Source: Spisula solida
Lineage: Eukaryota > Mollusca > Bivalvia > Venerida > Mactridae
Assembly: GCA_947247005.1 (NCBI GenBank)
Contig: OX365950.1
Location: 10,800,720-10,864,719, forward strand
Direction of reading: 5' to 3'
Length of the DNA stretch: 64,000 nt
Shown: one piece after another, positions 1 to 12,200 of the stretch
Layout: the number at the start of each line of letters is the position of its first letter
How positions within the stretch are numbered: the first letter of the stretch is position 1
Notes under the pieces: model-generated
Database searches by the model: none
Told to the model about the DNA's origin: nothing
The model's input: only the letters and a program-made list of their open reading frames with translations
Position numbers and translations under genes: made by a program

Positions 1-720
1 ATCAGTGTGTGCTTAAGTATCAGAAACTTCACTTAATAAATGTCAGACAATGATACAGTGCTTATTTTGTACCAAAAAGCCCAAAAATCTCATTCACAGT
101 CACTCGGATAGTTGTTGAAGTACTGTTGCCATGGTAACTATTATAATATGTAAAATTGTCATAGTAACCGTGGTTTCGAACAGACGCTAGTTGTTCAAAC
201 AATATATGAACTTGATGATGTTACATGGTGTTTAATTCACAAAGAAAGAACAGAAGAGCTTGGATATTTCCTTTTGAAGGATTCATAGGTTTTTTCCAGC
301 CGTTCAATCTTTTCATCATTTTGTTGGCATTGAGTCATGATAAGAAGAAATTGCTGTAAAATCAAAAATAATCACCAGAATCATCTGAAATTTTCAGAAT
401 TTATTCTTGAAAGGCTGTTCTTCAAGATAATGAAAAAAACTCAAATTGTAATTTTTTAGCGTCTGGCCTGATTTCTGCAGTCATTGACACATATATATAT
501 TTTAAGGGGGGGGGACAATTCAGCGATTATCGAAGTCAAACTTGCAATTCTCACGACTTTCGCATCTCATAACCAGTACAGTGAATTTCACAAGTCTAAA
601 CCGGAAGCGGAAGCGAAACTTGCATTTTTCATAAACTTGCGGAATTCATACTACACCGGACTAATAGGTGAGAAATGTTGTCAATTTCTATCGTAACATT
701 TTTACAGATCTTGTACATTT

Positions 721-742
721 TCTCTTAGAACGTTCTAAGAGA
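721..742. repeat. perfect 22-bp palindrome containing AGAACGTTCT
   Basis: The two 11-base halves are exact reverse complements. The centre AGAACGTTCT has the nGAAnnTTCn form of one heat-shock-element pair, but a third GAA unit at the right spacing is not present. A related half-copy (CTTAGAACGTTTAT) follows near 799. Whether it is regulatory is unknown; it lies about 1.4 kb past the gene A stop codon. Confidence 0.5.
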
Positions 743-2113
743 TTTGTATTTGCAATTTATTCTTGTTAACATTTAATGAACGTTTGATCATTTTTTTCTT
801 AGAACGTTTATAGAGATTTGAACATACATTTGTATTTTCTGACTTTGTCATTTTTTATCAATTGCTCTTTGTGCATGCTCATCTATTTATATCGAGTCAC
901 TTCATGTTATTTTCTAAAAATATATTTGAACTGATTATATAATGCAGTAGTAAAATGGCATGTTCATTTTCCATTTATTTTTACACAGCGAAAGATGGGT
1001 ACATGTAGTTCCTGTATAAAATCAAGTACTCCGGATAAAAAGATATTGTAGAATGTAACTTTTTTTTCAGGTGAATACTATATTGAATACATGTATATGG
1101 ATAATTATTATACATGCATATCCCTTAATTCCAAATATATTAAAATAAGTTTTTATACGCAGTTATGATTTTTTTACAAACCATCAAATTAAGATTATTA
1201 GATTTAGTCATGATCTTAAATAAAACAGTATCCTTGTTTTTTAGGGGCAAGAACGCTCTCAACATGTTAACTGAAAGTGATATAGGTAGTTTGTATATAT
1301 TTATGAGTAATATTGTCATTATCATAAACGTCCAAATAAATTGAAATAATGTTCAGGAGCAGATTTGATAACTGAATTCTTTGTGAGCACTGGTATGGAA
1401 TTAGAATCCTAGTTTCACGACAACAACCAGCGATTTACAAACTGGAGCAACACTCGCACAAGAAAATATATCTACATTACGTGTACCCTACCAAAGGAAG
1501 CATCGTAAATCATCATCATGTTATCCACATGTGGAAAATTGTTTGTAGCTTTTTATCAGAACAGGAAGTTACAAACATAATTCAATAGAGGTGCTATCTT
1601 TCGTGTGTTTCTGTGGTATTAGTAAAGTTATACAAAAATAGTCAATTTTACTAAATAGCTTTTAAAGACTGTCCTGAAATGAAAATTATTCACCTAAAAG
1701 TAAAGAAATCCCCACCAAGTAAATGTTTTAAAAATCTTAGTTTTAGCATTGTTGTGATAAAACCAGTATTTTTAGATATACGTACTTAAGCTTTCCTAAA
1801 AATAACAATATTTGTTTTTTCGGTATTAACAATTCATTCCCATTTAGTACAATTTTAACTAGCTTAAGTATATTTAAATATATTCTGCAGTCAAGATAGC
1901 TCACATCAGAAGTGTATGTTTAAATACATTTCGATACTTGTTGTTTTTGTCAATAGACACCATAACAGTACTACATAACTTTACTATTGACAATATCCTA
2001 GAGTTCATGTTATTTTCCAGGACGTATAACACTCACAAGTCCACATAAAATGCGTCAAAATGATTCACGTCGTCGCCGAAAGATATCTACAGGAATATCA
2101 CTATTTTAAACAG

Positions 2114-2119
2114 TTTAAT
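2114..2119 (-). promoter_or_regulatory. candidate poly(A) signal ATTAAA of gene A
   Basis: On the minus strand this hexamer reads ATTAAA about 50 nt beyond the TGA stop at 2167-2169. It is the nearest canonical or common-variant polyadenylation signal to the stop. A six-base match in AT-rich DNA is weak evidence. Confidence 0.35.
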
Positions 2120-2166
2120 GAATACATATGAAATTTATGTACAACCATTCCACAGTATAATTCAAT

Positions 2167-3212
2167 TCAATCGAGGAAATTGAATTTAACTGACGTGACC
2201 TTGCCATTTGATACAAGAGTTGCCATGGCTTCTACTTCTGTTCCACCAAATTTAAGAGAAACAGCCGCCTTGCCAACATTTCCATCATCGTCGGTACAAT
2301 TGACATGTATCTCGCCTACAGAAAAACAAGACGAATCGTCTACATAAAGAGGGTCTGCAGCTTTCGATGCGAAGATTTTTAAATCGAACCCTTTTTCGTT
2401 CGTGTTTGGTACCGCACCTTTACTTGGAGTCCCCTTGTCAACAGGTATTCGCTCATTGATCGTTATTAATTTACTAAACGCACCTTTTACCAAAGTTTTG
2501 CCACTTTTATCAGTAAACAGGTGACTATCGTCGTATCGAGCGGGGTCATACGTATGTCGTAAACTGAATCCGTAAGTATACGGACTTACTCGGACTTTCA
2601 CATCTTTTCTACTGTGTCCAAATATGGCAGCTCCTTTCAGAACTGACAAACCTGCATCGGAGGGTAGCATCACTTTGTTCGTCTTGAAAGCCGTATCCAC
2701 TGCGTTGAACAGCATGGGTGATTCTGAAAATCCACCAACCATAAGGATGACATCCGTTGTCCTCAAGATAGTCTTAAGATGACCAACGACTTTCACAGTT
2801 GTCTCACTGAAAATGTCTTCCATAAGTTTTTGATCGAACAGTATTTTGTCTGTTTGGAAAGTAACGCGTCCATTCAGCTTCTGGTGGTGTTCTATCCTTT
2901 TGTCAATACTCTCATTCTTGTCGGCGTCGTACATTTCTTTCAATAACACTGGTACCTTAAGCTTGACCTTGCCTTTCATTCCAGGGGTAATGGTTCTTTT
3001 CTTTACTTCTATTTCCCTTAGCAATTCCAAGTAGTCATCGACGTGTTCATCTTTCAGACGCTGTATGTACGTATCTCCATATACCTCTGCTACAAGCTTT
3101 AAGAAAGCAGAATCAACATTGGTACCGCCCCAGTTTCCACCACTAGATGCGGAAACCTCCTCCAGAGAGCCGTCGTCATTTACTTTATGTACAATAACAT
3201 CAACCGTTCCGC
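2167..3212 (-). CDS. HSPA12: gene A coding exon 6 (terminal)
   Basis: Starts after a TTTTGCAG acceptor, completing the glycine codon split with exon 5, and runs to TGA at 2169-2167. It encodes GGTVDVIVH, the GGNWGGTNVD block, the variable HSPA12 middle region, the adenosine motif VGGFSES and the C-terminal beta domain ending VKFNFLD. In gene B the equivalent coding region is split by an extra intron after GGAWGGTK. Confidence 0.93.
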
Positions 3213-6200
3213 CTGCAAAATAGTTTACTTATAATGTTAGTCACAGTTATTTGAACATATTGTTATTCCGTTATGTAAGTATTATCTACTTTATCTGGTA
3301 ATCAATCCAGTTTACAGTAACTATCTGCACTTTAAACAGCCTAAACTGTTTATGTTACGCCATAAGCATATGTATAAAAGTTGATTTTTAAAGTTCATGA
3401 AATCATATGGTCCGATGCAGAATTGCTTATAAAAGATTATATTAAGTCAGACAGGGAAGGCAGCACTCAACTTAACCAGCCGAGCACAGAAAACATTAAA
3501 AACACACAAAGCACAATGTCCAACTAAACAAGCGCAGATCCGCCCAACACACACTTGGGATATTTTCACTCATCAGACGTGTTCCCGCAATACAAATAAA
3601 GTTGGTCCCACTGAAGAATTCCTCATCGGCAATGAGAAATTACACTTAGTTTATTCGATGGCTCCCGATGGTTTTGCAGAACGTGTCCCTGATAGTGGCC
3701 CCTCTCCATCAAAACCGGGCTTTCTGACATTTTATAAGTATACAGAAATTTAGAACAGGATTTAGAAAATGAAATGAGAAGTACTTGGAAAATAAGAACT
3801 GCGTATATCTTTGGTTTGTTTTTACTTATGAAATGTGCTAAAATAACATCTGTCATTGCCATTTTGACAATTTGACCAAGAGTACCCATATTGGGAAAAA
3901 CGAGTTGTTAGTGGTTAAGGTACATGTACATTTAAATATTTTTAGATATCCTAATTAAAGTTGGTACCGTTGGAAACTAGAAACTATTAGCAATCTAATG
4001 GTACATTTTATAGGGCGTTGGTGTAATTAATAACGTTGCCATGACGTCGCGGACGTTATCACTTTGCGTTCTTTTTACGTCAAAACGACTGTAATTGACA
4101 GTACGGGCTTGTTTTCAACGTCATATCAAAATTAAACATACCAGTTAAAAGCTTTCAATTTCCCTACAGATCTATCAGAGTAAAAACGTGTCAATGTTAA
4201 GGCAATATTCGCTTCTGTGAATGTTTGACAAACTCTTACGTTAAACGCGATTTGTAAAACAATGATTAAAACGTTTCACTGTAACGTCAAAAACGCTACC
4301 TCGACGTCAATAACAGTTATTTTAGGCACCGTTAAATGACGTTAACAGAATGATTAGTTTTACCGCAAACGATATATACTCATAAAAGACATTGTAAATG
4401 TAGCATTTAAATTTAAATGAAGTTCATACCTCCAGCATCAACAACCATATATTGTGCTCCTGGTTGAAATGCAGACAACGCCTTACCATCCGATGTGTCT
4501 TCTTTTGTTTTGTGTATTTCTAGGTGTTTGCAATATAACGAAGCTGCTTCTGGCTCTAGAGCTATCAACAGGTCTTCTGTTTTGATACCAGCCTTTTAAA
4601 AAAATGGACATCTTACTTACGATGGTCATTCAATATATAATGCAAACGATACTTTCTTAGATACAATACTCGTACTTGATCAAGCATTGTCATAATCATT
4701 TAAACGAACTTTCTTGCGGCCCATGGTCGACTTTCATCCTTTTGAAAGATCTTCTTTTCCCGTTACTAGGCAATTACGCACATACACCATAAACGGCTCG
4801 ACCACTGTCTATTCTAGAAATCTAATTTAAAAATAGGTTCACACTATCGACATTTGTGCCGAATCAAAATTGGTCAAAGCATGTCAAACGAATGGTCCGG
4901 ACAAACTTCAACGTCCCGTCATTCAAGTTATTCACCTTAGTAATGCAATGTATGATTATTATCACCATACATTTATAAACGTGTCAGTTAGTGCCTTAAA
5001 ATGCATAAATGCACGCATATCACATGCACCGGGTATTATAACGGTCAATAAATGATCGTAAATCATCAATGGATTACTAGATTACCCCCCTGTGTTTAGC
5101 GACTGGTTTGAACAATTGTGAGATACTATGAAACGATAAATGGAAGTTTGTATTGTGTAATCATGTTGCTATGCCCGAAATATGATGATCAGATTTTAAA
5201 ATAGTTATCATTTATACGATTTACGTATATGTTCGAATTATTTACCTCTATTGCACATTCTCTCATGAATTGTTTTGCACGGAAGTTCCAGATTGCTGGA
5301 ACGGTCAAAACCCATTGTATGTCATTGTCTTCGATGCCTCCAGACATCTGTACGTTCGCTGCCTTTAATAGGTCATTTCTCAGGAAACCAATAACTAGAC
5401 TAAAAACTGTTTTTGCCGGAAGCTGTTTGTTGTTTGTATCTTCGAGCTTATCTTTCCTGTTCAACGTCTGAAAACATAATAATAATAATAAATACGTAGC
5501 CACAGTTATAAATAATATGTTATTTGAATTTCTCGCGAAAACACAAGTGTGAAATGAGAAGCACGTCCAGTACAGTGCAGAATATTGATTCCAATATGAA
5601 TAACATGATAGCAAATGTACACAATCATGCGGATCGACAATATGAAAAAAAACGTAGAGGAGGAAGTCACAAATAATATGAAAGAAAACATTTGACAACA
5701 AAATGACAAATGAGACTAACGAAATAAAGAAAATAGTAGAAGATAAAGTTATGCCAAGAGAGATATACTAGCAGAGTGCTCAGTTGACATTGAAGTTGCT
5801 ACAAGCAACATAAATGATCGGCTTGATGATTTAAAATCAAATGAAAGTCAACGTGATAAGCAATATGGTGGAATAGAAAGGAACTCTATCCTTCGAAACG
5901 TAAAGGAATCATGATATCGCCCTTGACAAAACACGGATTTTCACGTAACTCACGGAACTTGATTTTCTAGTAGTTTTTCCGTGACTTTCATGGATGTTTC
6001 ATGAAGAATTCTGTATGATTTGTTGATAATATCCAATATATCCCAAATATTGTCCGAGAAGTTCGGTATATAATCCGTGAAAGTTCCGTAACCTTCACGG
6101 ATTTCTGTATAATTTAATGATAATATCCGAGATATCCCAAATAATGTCCGAGATATTAGGAATATAACCCGGAAGTTCCTGTTAGACTTACACAAACATG

Positions 6201-9200
6201 AATGTGCATATTTTTTCGGATATTTCCGTGGCAAAAAATAAAAGACAAAAATAAATATATATTTTATGAGTATTTTATTACTTTGTTATAGTTTTTTTCA
6301 TAATTTCGACAGTCCGAACATTTTATTGACCGTGACTTTTTTATTCGTCGTTCAGACAGCCTGATTTCCTGACAGTCTGGGTGGAACATAGCTGGTATTT
6401 TGCGCAGTTGAACATAAAACCACACTCGGGCATTCTACAAGTACAATGAATAAGTATATTGTGTGCCTGCGTGTAGTTTGATTTACGCTGCACGTTGTCA
6501 TGAGAAAATTCAGTCTTGTGACCTTTCTTTATGCACTTCATTAAATGTCCACACATTTTGGTGTTGTCGAACGCAAGCCAACCGGGTCGTTGCCATAAGC
6601 CAGTGAAACGGCGAAAGTTATGGCATACTGTATACACATAAAGACTTTGAAAGCGCACCACTTTAACAAACCACGCAAATATATAATAAACAATATCTAT
6701 TTGAAACAAAAATTGGTATACTGAAAGCTTATTATATGTTTAACCCAATAGCAAAATTTCATAATAAAAGTGACCAAAGTAGCCAAGTCACTTGACATCG
6801 ATGTGTTCAAGTCTCAAATGCCAAAATCACAATTTAGTAGTTTGTGCATAACGATTTGTTCGTGGTGCATTCACAACAACGGCTATTGGTAAACACCATC
6901 AAATTTTAAATGTGCTGCTGAGAGAATGTTCCACCATTCATGGACAAATGTTTCGAGAAGCCCGTGGACAGATTTAGAATCGGCACTCACCCGTGGACAC
7001 GTCTTTGTAAGAGCATATCATCTGTTTTCAATGAGAGAAAAATCTGAGGATCGAACCGGAGAATCCATCGCCGGAAATAGGGATACAAGAAGAGAATGTC
7101 TACAGATTAAAGAATGTCTTCGACGTAAGATTGAACACAAACTGGCGAACTCTACTAAAGGAAAATGTATTTTAGAAAAAATCGAACTTATTTAAACTTC
7201 CTTTCAATCATTTTGCATACCCATGGTGACCGAGTATTTCTCTGACATTCATGGTTGCTGACCGGAAGCTGTTGCGTCGGCTGTGCAAGGAATTGTGCGA
7301 AAACGACGTGGTTGCTACTTCCGGTATTTTTCGGGGAAATAAAACTTTGGTGATGGTTCAAATAGTTCGTCATTGGTTACTGATCTTAGATTACATGAAT
7401 GAACTTAGTTTAATTTTGTAAATTTTTGTTGCATGTTTTTTGCAAACTGATTTTCGTTGAGTGATTTGTACACAAGAATATTTTTTTTGATATTCAACTC
7501 TTTGGTCAAATTTCATCCACAGAAGTTTATTGAAAAGAACCACAGATGGAGTGTGAATGTCTTTTACGTCAAGTATGACGCGTGCTGTGGGTTTTGGGAA
7601 TTTAATGATTTCATCAATGAGTATTTTGTTTGTGTTAGCCCAAATTGAACAGCAATATACTAGGTATGGGAGGATGTGAGCATTAAAAAATAATTTTCTT
7701 GTTGGTACATCTAGATATTGTTTGATTCGCATGCGTAAATAGAGTTGCGTATTACATTTTTTTATTGTTTTGTCAATGTGAGTTTTTCCATTTGAGTGAG
7801 TTATCTACATAGATTCCAAGAAGACTGTCATTTTCTGCAATTTCGATATCATGGTTCTGTTATTTTAGTTTGATGTCTGGGATGCTGAGTTACATATATA
7901 CATACTTTTTGTCTTTTGTGCATTGAGTATCATGTAGTTTTGTACGCACCATGTGTCTTAAATGTCAAGATCGGATTGAAGGGTTTGATGAATGTCTTGA
8001 ATTGTATCTCCTGATGCTGAAAGTGTTGTTTCATCAGCAAAGATGTCTGTTGTTGAAGAGTTAACATGGTATGGTAAATCATTTATATAAATGAGACATA
8101 ACAGGGGTCCCAAGACTGAGCCTTGTGGACCATGAAATGATTTCAGCGGTGTTTGAAAGTTTTGCGGAAACACACACTTTCTGTATTCTGTTTGAGAAAC
8201 AGGAAGTTATCCATGCTATACTCTTTGGTGATATATGGTAAGATTTGAGCTTGTCTATGAGAATGTTGTGGTTGACAAAGTCAAATGCTTTGGACAAGTC
8301 TAGGAGCAATGTACCAAAAAAATGTCCATCATTGATTGGACTGATCCAGACATAAACTATATTTGTCAGTGCAGTTTCACAAGAGTGTTTGGCTCTGAAT
8401 CCTGATTGTAGGGCATACAACAAGGAATGCCTTTCAAGGAATTGTTTGAGTTCATCAGAGACGTGTTTCTCAAACAGTTTTGATATGACTGAAAGTATTG
8501 ATATAAGACGATAATTACTTTATCTGATTTTTTGCCCATTTTGAATATGGGAATTACATTTGATTGTTTTAGAAATGATGGAAATGTTTTAGCATTTATG
8601 CTCATGTTTATCATAAATGCAAGAGGTTTGTTATTGTTGGAGATAATGTTTTCAGTAATTTTGCATTTATATTGTCAAGACCAGTTGCTTTTGTATTGTC
8701 TATTTTGTCCAATTGTTCTTTTACATATTTTTCTGTAACTTGGGGTATAAAAAGTTTTGGCGTGCCACTGGGTATTTTGTCTTGTGTAATTTTTTTAAGG
8801 ACTGTTGTAGTTGTATCATTACATTCCTGTATGTTATTGCTGTTTTTGAAAATATTTGTGAAATATGTATTTAATACTTGGTGATTGGTGATTGGTGATT
8901 GGTATACCATTATCATCATTTATGCAATGTATTTGTTGGCTTTCAGTTTTGCCAGATATATATTTTAGATTTCTCAATAGTTTCTTGTGCTGTTAGTCTG
9001 AATTTCATGGTGAAAGAAATCTTTTTTTGCTTGGTGTGAAAATGAGCTTAATGTTGATCTCCATTTTTTAAAATCAGTTACATTATTGGTCTTTTTGGCA
9101 TAATCTAGTTTGTGCATTCCATCTAATATGTCATCATTGAACCAAGTTTTTTTATTTTATGTTTAACACGTTTCTGTTTGTTTGATGCATGAGTGTTAAG

Positions 9201-12200
9201 AGTTTGGAGTAATAAAGTACTAGTAGTAACTGTATCAAGTCCATCCTCTGGTCAGCGTCATGTCTATCAGTGACCATGGTTGTTGTGATAAATCATCAAG
9301 AAAACGTTCAGCATTTAATTTTTTCATGGATCGGTAGTTAATTGTCAAATGCATTGGACCTTTATTATTTTTTCATATATTTTCTTGTAAAGCAAATTGA
9401 GAAATGATCACTGATGGATGAGTGTGGTACAGCTGTGTATGTGATATATTGTGGATTGTTGGAGTACAAGTGGTCAAATATTGTGGCTGTATCTTGTGTG
9501 GTTCTTGTTGGTTGTGTTATTAGCTGTATGAGGTTGAATGCATTCATAAAGGTGTTCCATTTCGAATTTATAGAATTGTAGTTAAAGTCACCAAATAAGA
9601 TAATTTCTTTGTTTTCAATTTGAAGTTTTTCTTGGATAGCTTCCAATTTACCTATCCACCCTACAAGAGGTGCTGGTAGTTGATAGATATAGCCGATAAT
9701 GAATGGTTTCTGGTGTTCAAGTTTTACTTCTAACCAAATTGCTTCAATGTCACTGTTTTCATTTTAAAGGTATACTCTTTCCTCCCAAGGTATGGTTGAT
9801 TTAACATATACATGTAATACTATTCCACCGCCACTGATGTCTGTTAATTCATCTACAAGAGCAATCTAAGCGAAGAGAAAGGGATGACAGTCGGGATCAC
9901 AAGTTATTGTCGCAACAATGAAAACAACATCTGAGGAAATGGAAGTGCTAAATAAGAAGTCTCGTTTATTTAGGCATAGCTGTTAAAGTCTTCCTAGATA
10001 GTGATAAGTCAAAAGTTGAGCGAATTCTGAGTGCCAACTGCAAGAAAATTATTGATTCAGTGAGAAGTAGCGTGAACTTGGCACGTACATATGCAGTCTG
10101 TCCTCAGGTCTGCAAATGTATTTTGCAGACTTAGGTCTGCAGTCTGCAGTCAGGTCTGCAAATGAAATATTTTGCAGACCTAGGTCTGCAGTCTGCACTT
10201 AGGTCTGCAAATGAAATATTTTGCAGACCCAGGTCTGCAGTCTGCACTCAGGTCTGATAATGAAATATTTTGCAGACCCAGGTCCGCAGTCTGCACTTAG
10301 GTCGGCAAATGTAGTATTTTGCAGACCCAGGTCTGCAGTCTGCACACTGGTCTGCAAATGAAATATTTTGCACACCTAGGTCTGCAGTCTGCACTTAGGT
10401 CTGCAAATGTAATATTTTGCAGACTAGGTCTGCAAAATGCACTTAGGTCTGCAAATGTAGTATTTTGCAGACCCAGGTCTGCAGTCTGCACACAGGTCTG
10501 CAAATGAAATATTTTGCAGACCCAGGTCTGCAGTCTGCAGTCTGCACTCAGGTCTGCAAATGAGGTTTTTTGCAGACCTTGGTCCGCAGTCGGCACTTAG
10601 GTCTGCAAATGTAGTATTTTGCAGACCCAGGTCTGCAGTCTGCACACAGGTCTGCAAATGAAATATTTTACAGACCCAGGTCTGCAGTCTGCACTCAGGT
10701 CTGCAAATGAAGTTTTTTGCAGACCTAGGTCTGCAGTCTGCACACTGGTCTGCAAATTAAATGTTTTGCAGACCTAGGTCAGCAGTCTGCACTCAGGTCT
10801 GCAAATGAAGTTTTTTGCAGACCCATGTCTGCAGTCTGCACACTAGTCTGCAAATTAAATGTTTTGCAGACCTAGGTCAGCAGTCTGCACTTAGGTCTGC
10901 AAATGAACTATTTTGCACTTAGGTCTGCAAATGTAATATTTTGCAGACCTAGGTCTACAGTCTGCACTTAGGTCTGCAAATGAAGTATTTTGCAGACCTA
11001 GGTCTGCAGTCCGCACTCACGTCTGCAAATGAAATATTTTGCAGACCTAGGTCTGCAGTCTGCACTCTGGTCTGAAAATGTAGTATTTTGCAGACCCAAG
11101 TCTGCAGTCTGCACTTAGGTCTGCAAATGTAATATTTTGCAGACCTATGTCTGCAGTCTGCACTTTGGTCTGCAAATGTAGTATTATGCAGACCCAGGTC
11201 TGCAGTCTGCACACTGGTCTTCAAATTAAATATTTTGCAGACCTAGGTCTGCAGTCTGCACTCAGGTCTGCAAATGTAGTATTTTGCAGACCCAGGTCTG
11301 CAGTCTGCACTTAGGTCTGCAACTGTAATATTTTGCAGACTTAGGTCTGCAGTCTGCACTTAGGTCTGCAAATGTAGCATTTTGCAGACCCAGGTCTGCA
11401 GTCTGCACACTGGTCTTCAAATTAAATATTTTGCAGACCCAGGTCTGCAGTCTGCACTCTGGTCTGCAAAGGTAGTATTTTGCAAACCCAGGTCTGCAGT
11501 CTGCACTTAGGTCTGCAAATGTAATATTTTGCAGACCTAGGTCTGCAGTCTGCACTTAGGTCTGCAAATGTAGTATTTGGCAGACACAGGTCTGCAGTCT
11601 GTACACGTATGCAAATGAAATAATTTGCAGACCCTGGTCAGTCTGCACTCAGGTCTGCAAATGAAATATTTTGCAGACCAAGGTCTGCAGTCTGCACTTA
11701 GGTCTGCAAATGAAATATTTTGCAGACCTAGGTCTACAGTCTGCACTCGGGTCTACAAATGATCACGAATAAAACGTTGAAAAATTGATGGTAACATCTG
11801 GAACCTCATACTTTTTGGTGCCAGATTAACATTTATACTGGTATGCATTTTCACCAAAAAGTACAAGTATAAATGATATCCGATAATATAAGTTGAAATT
11901 TTGAAGAAATCATTACATTAGTTGGATCTGTTTTCGAGAAATACAAATTGATGTGGGTATTTTGGAAAATCCGTATTTTATATGTTAGCACTGATGGGTT
12001 TGTTTTCAAAACAATGTTATGTCAGATCAATATATTAGCCGAGTTACCACTAAGTGTCCAGTACTAAAATGATGGGAAATGATCGTGTATAACATCAGTA
12101 TGACTATTCACATATTTCGCGAAAAGGCTGTTTTTTGTAGTTACTGTAAACAATCGTGTATGATAATTCATTAAAAGAGTGTATAACTTTTATACATATA

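Larger units (their letters stand above)
1..2166. other. 3' flanking intergenic DNA of gene A
   Basis: AT-rich non-coding DNA downstream of the minus-strand HSPA12-like gene. The short open frames here (for example 484-696 and 1140-1325) have low-complexity composition and no recognisable motif. The only structure I see is a perfect 22-bp palindrome at 721-742, a partial echo of it near 800-815, and a G run near 506-513. Confidence 0.6.

Noticed and set aside
10297..11746. Series of minus-strand open frames encoding LQTADLGLQN-type repeats (and mirrored frames at 12712-13431)
   Set aside because: They arise from the roughly 49-bp Foldback units, appear in several frames and on both strands, and are bounded by repeat mutations rather than gene signals.
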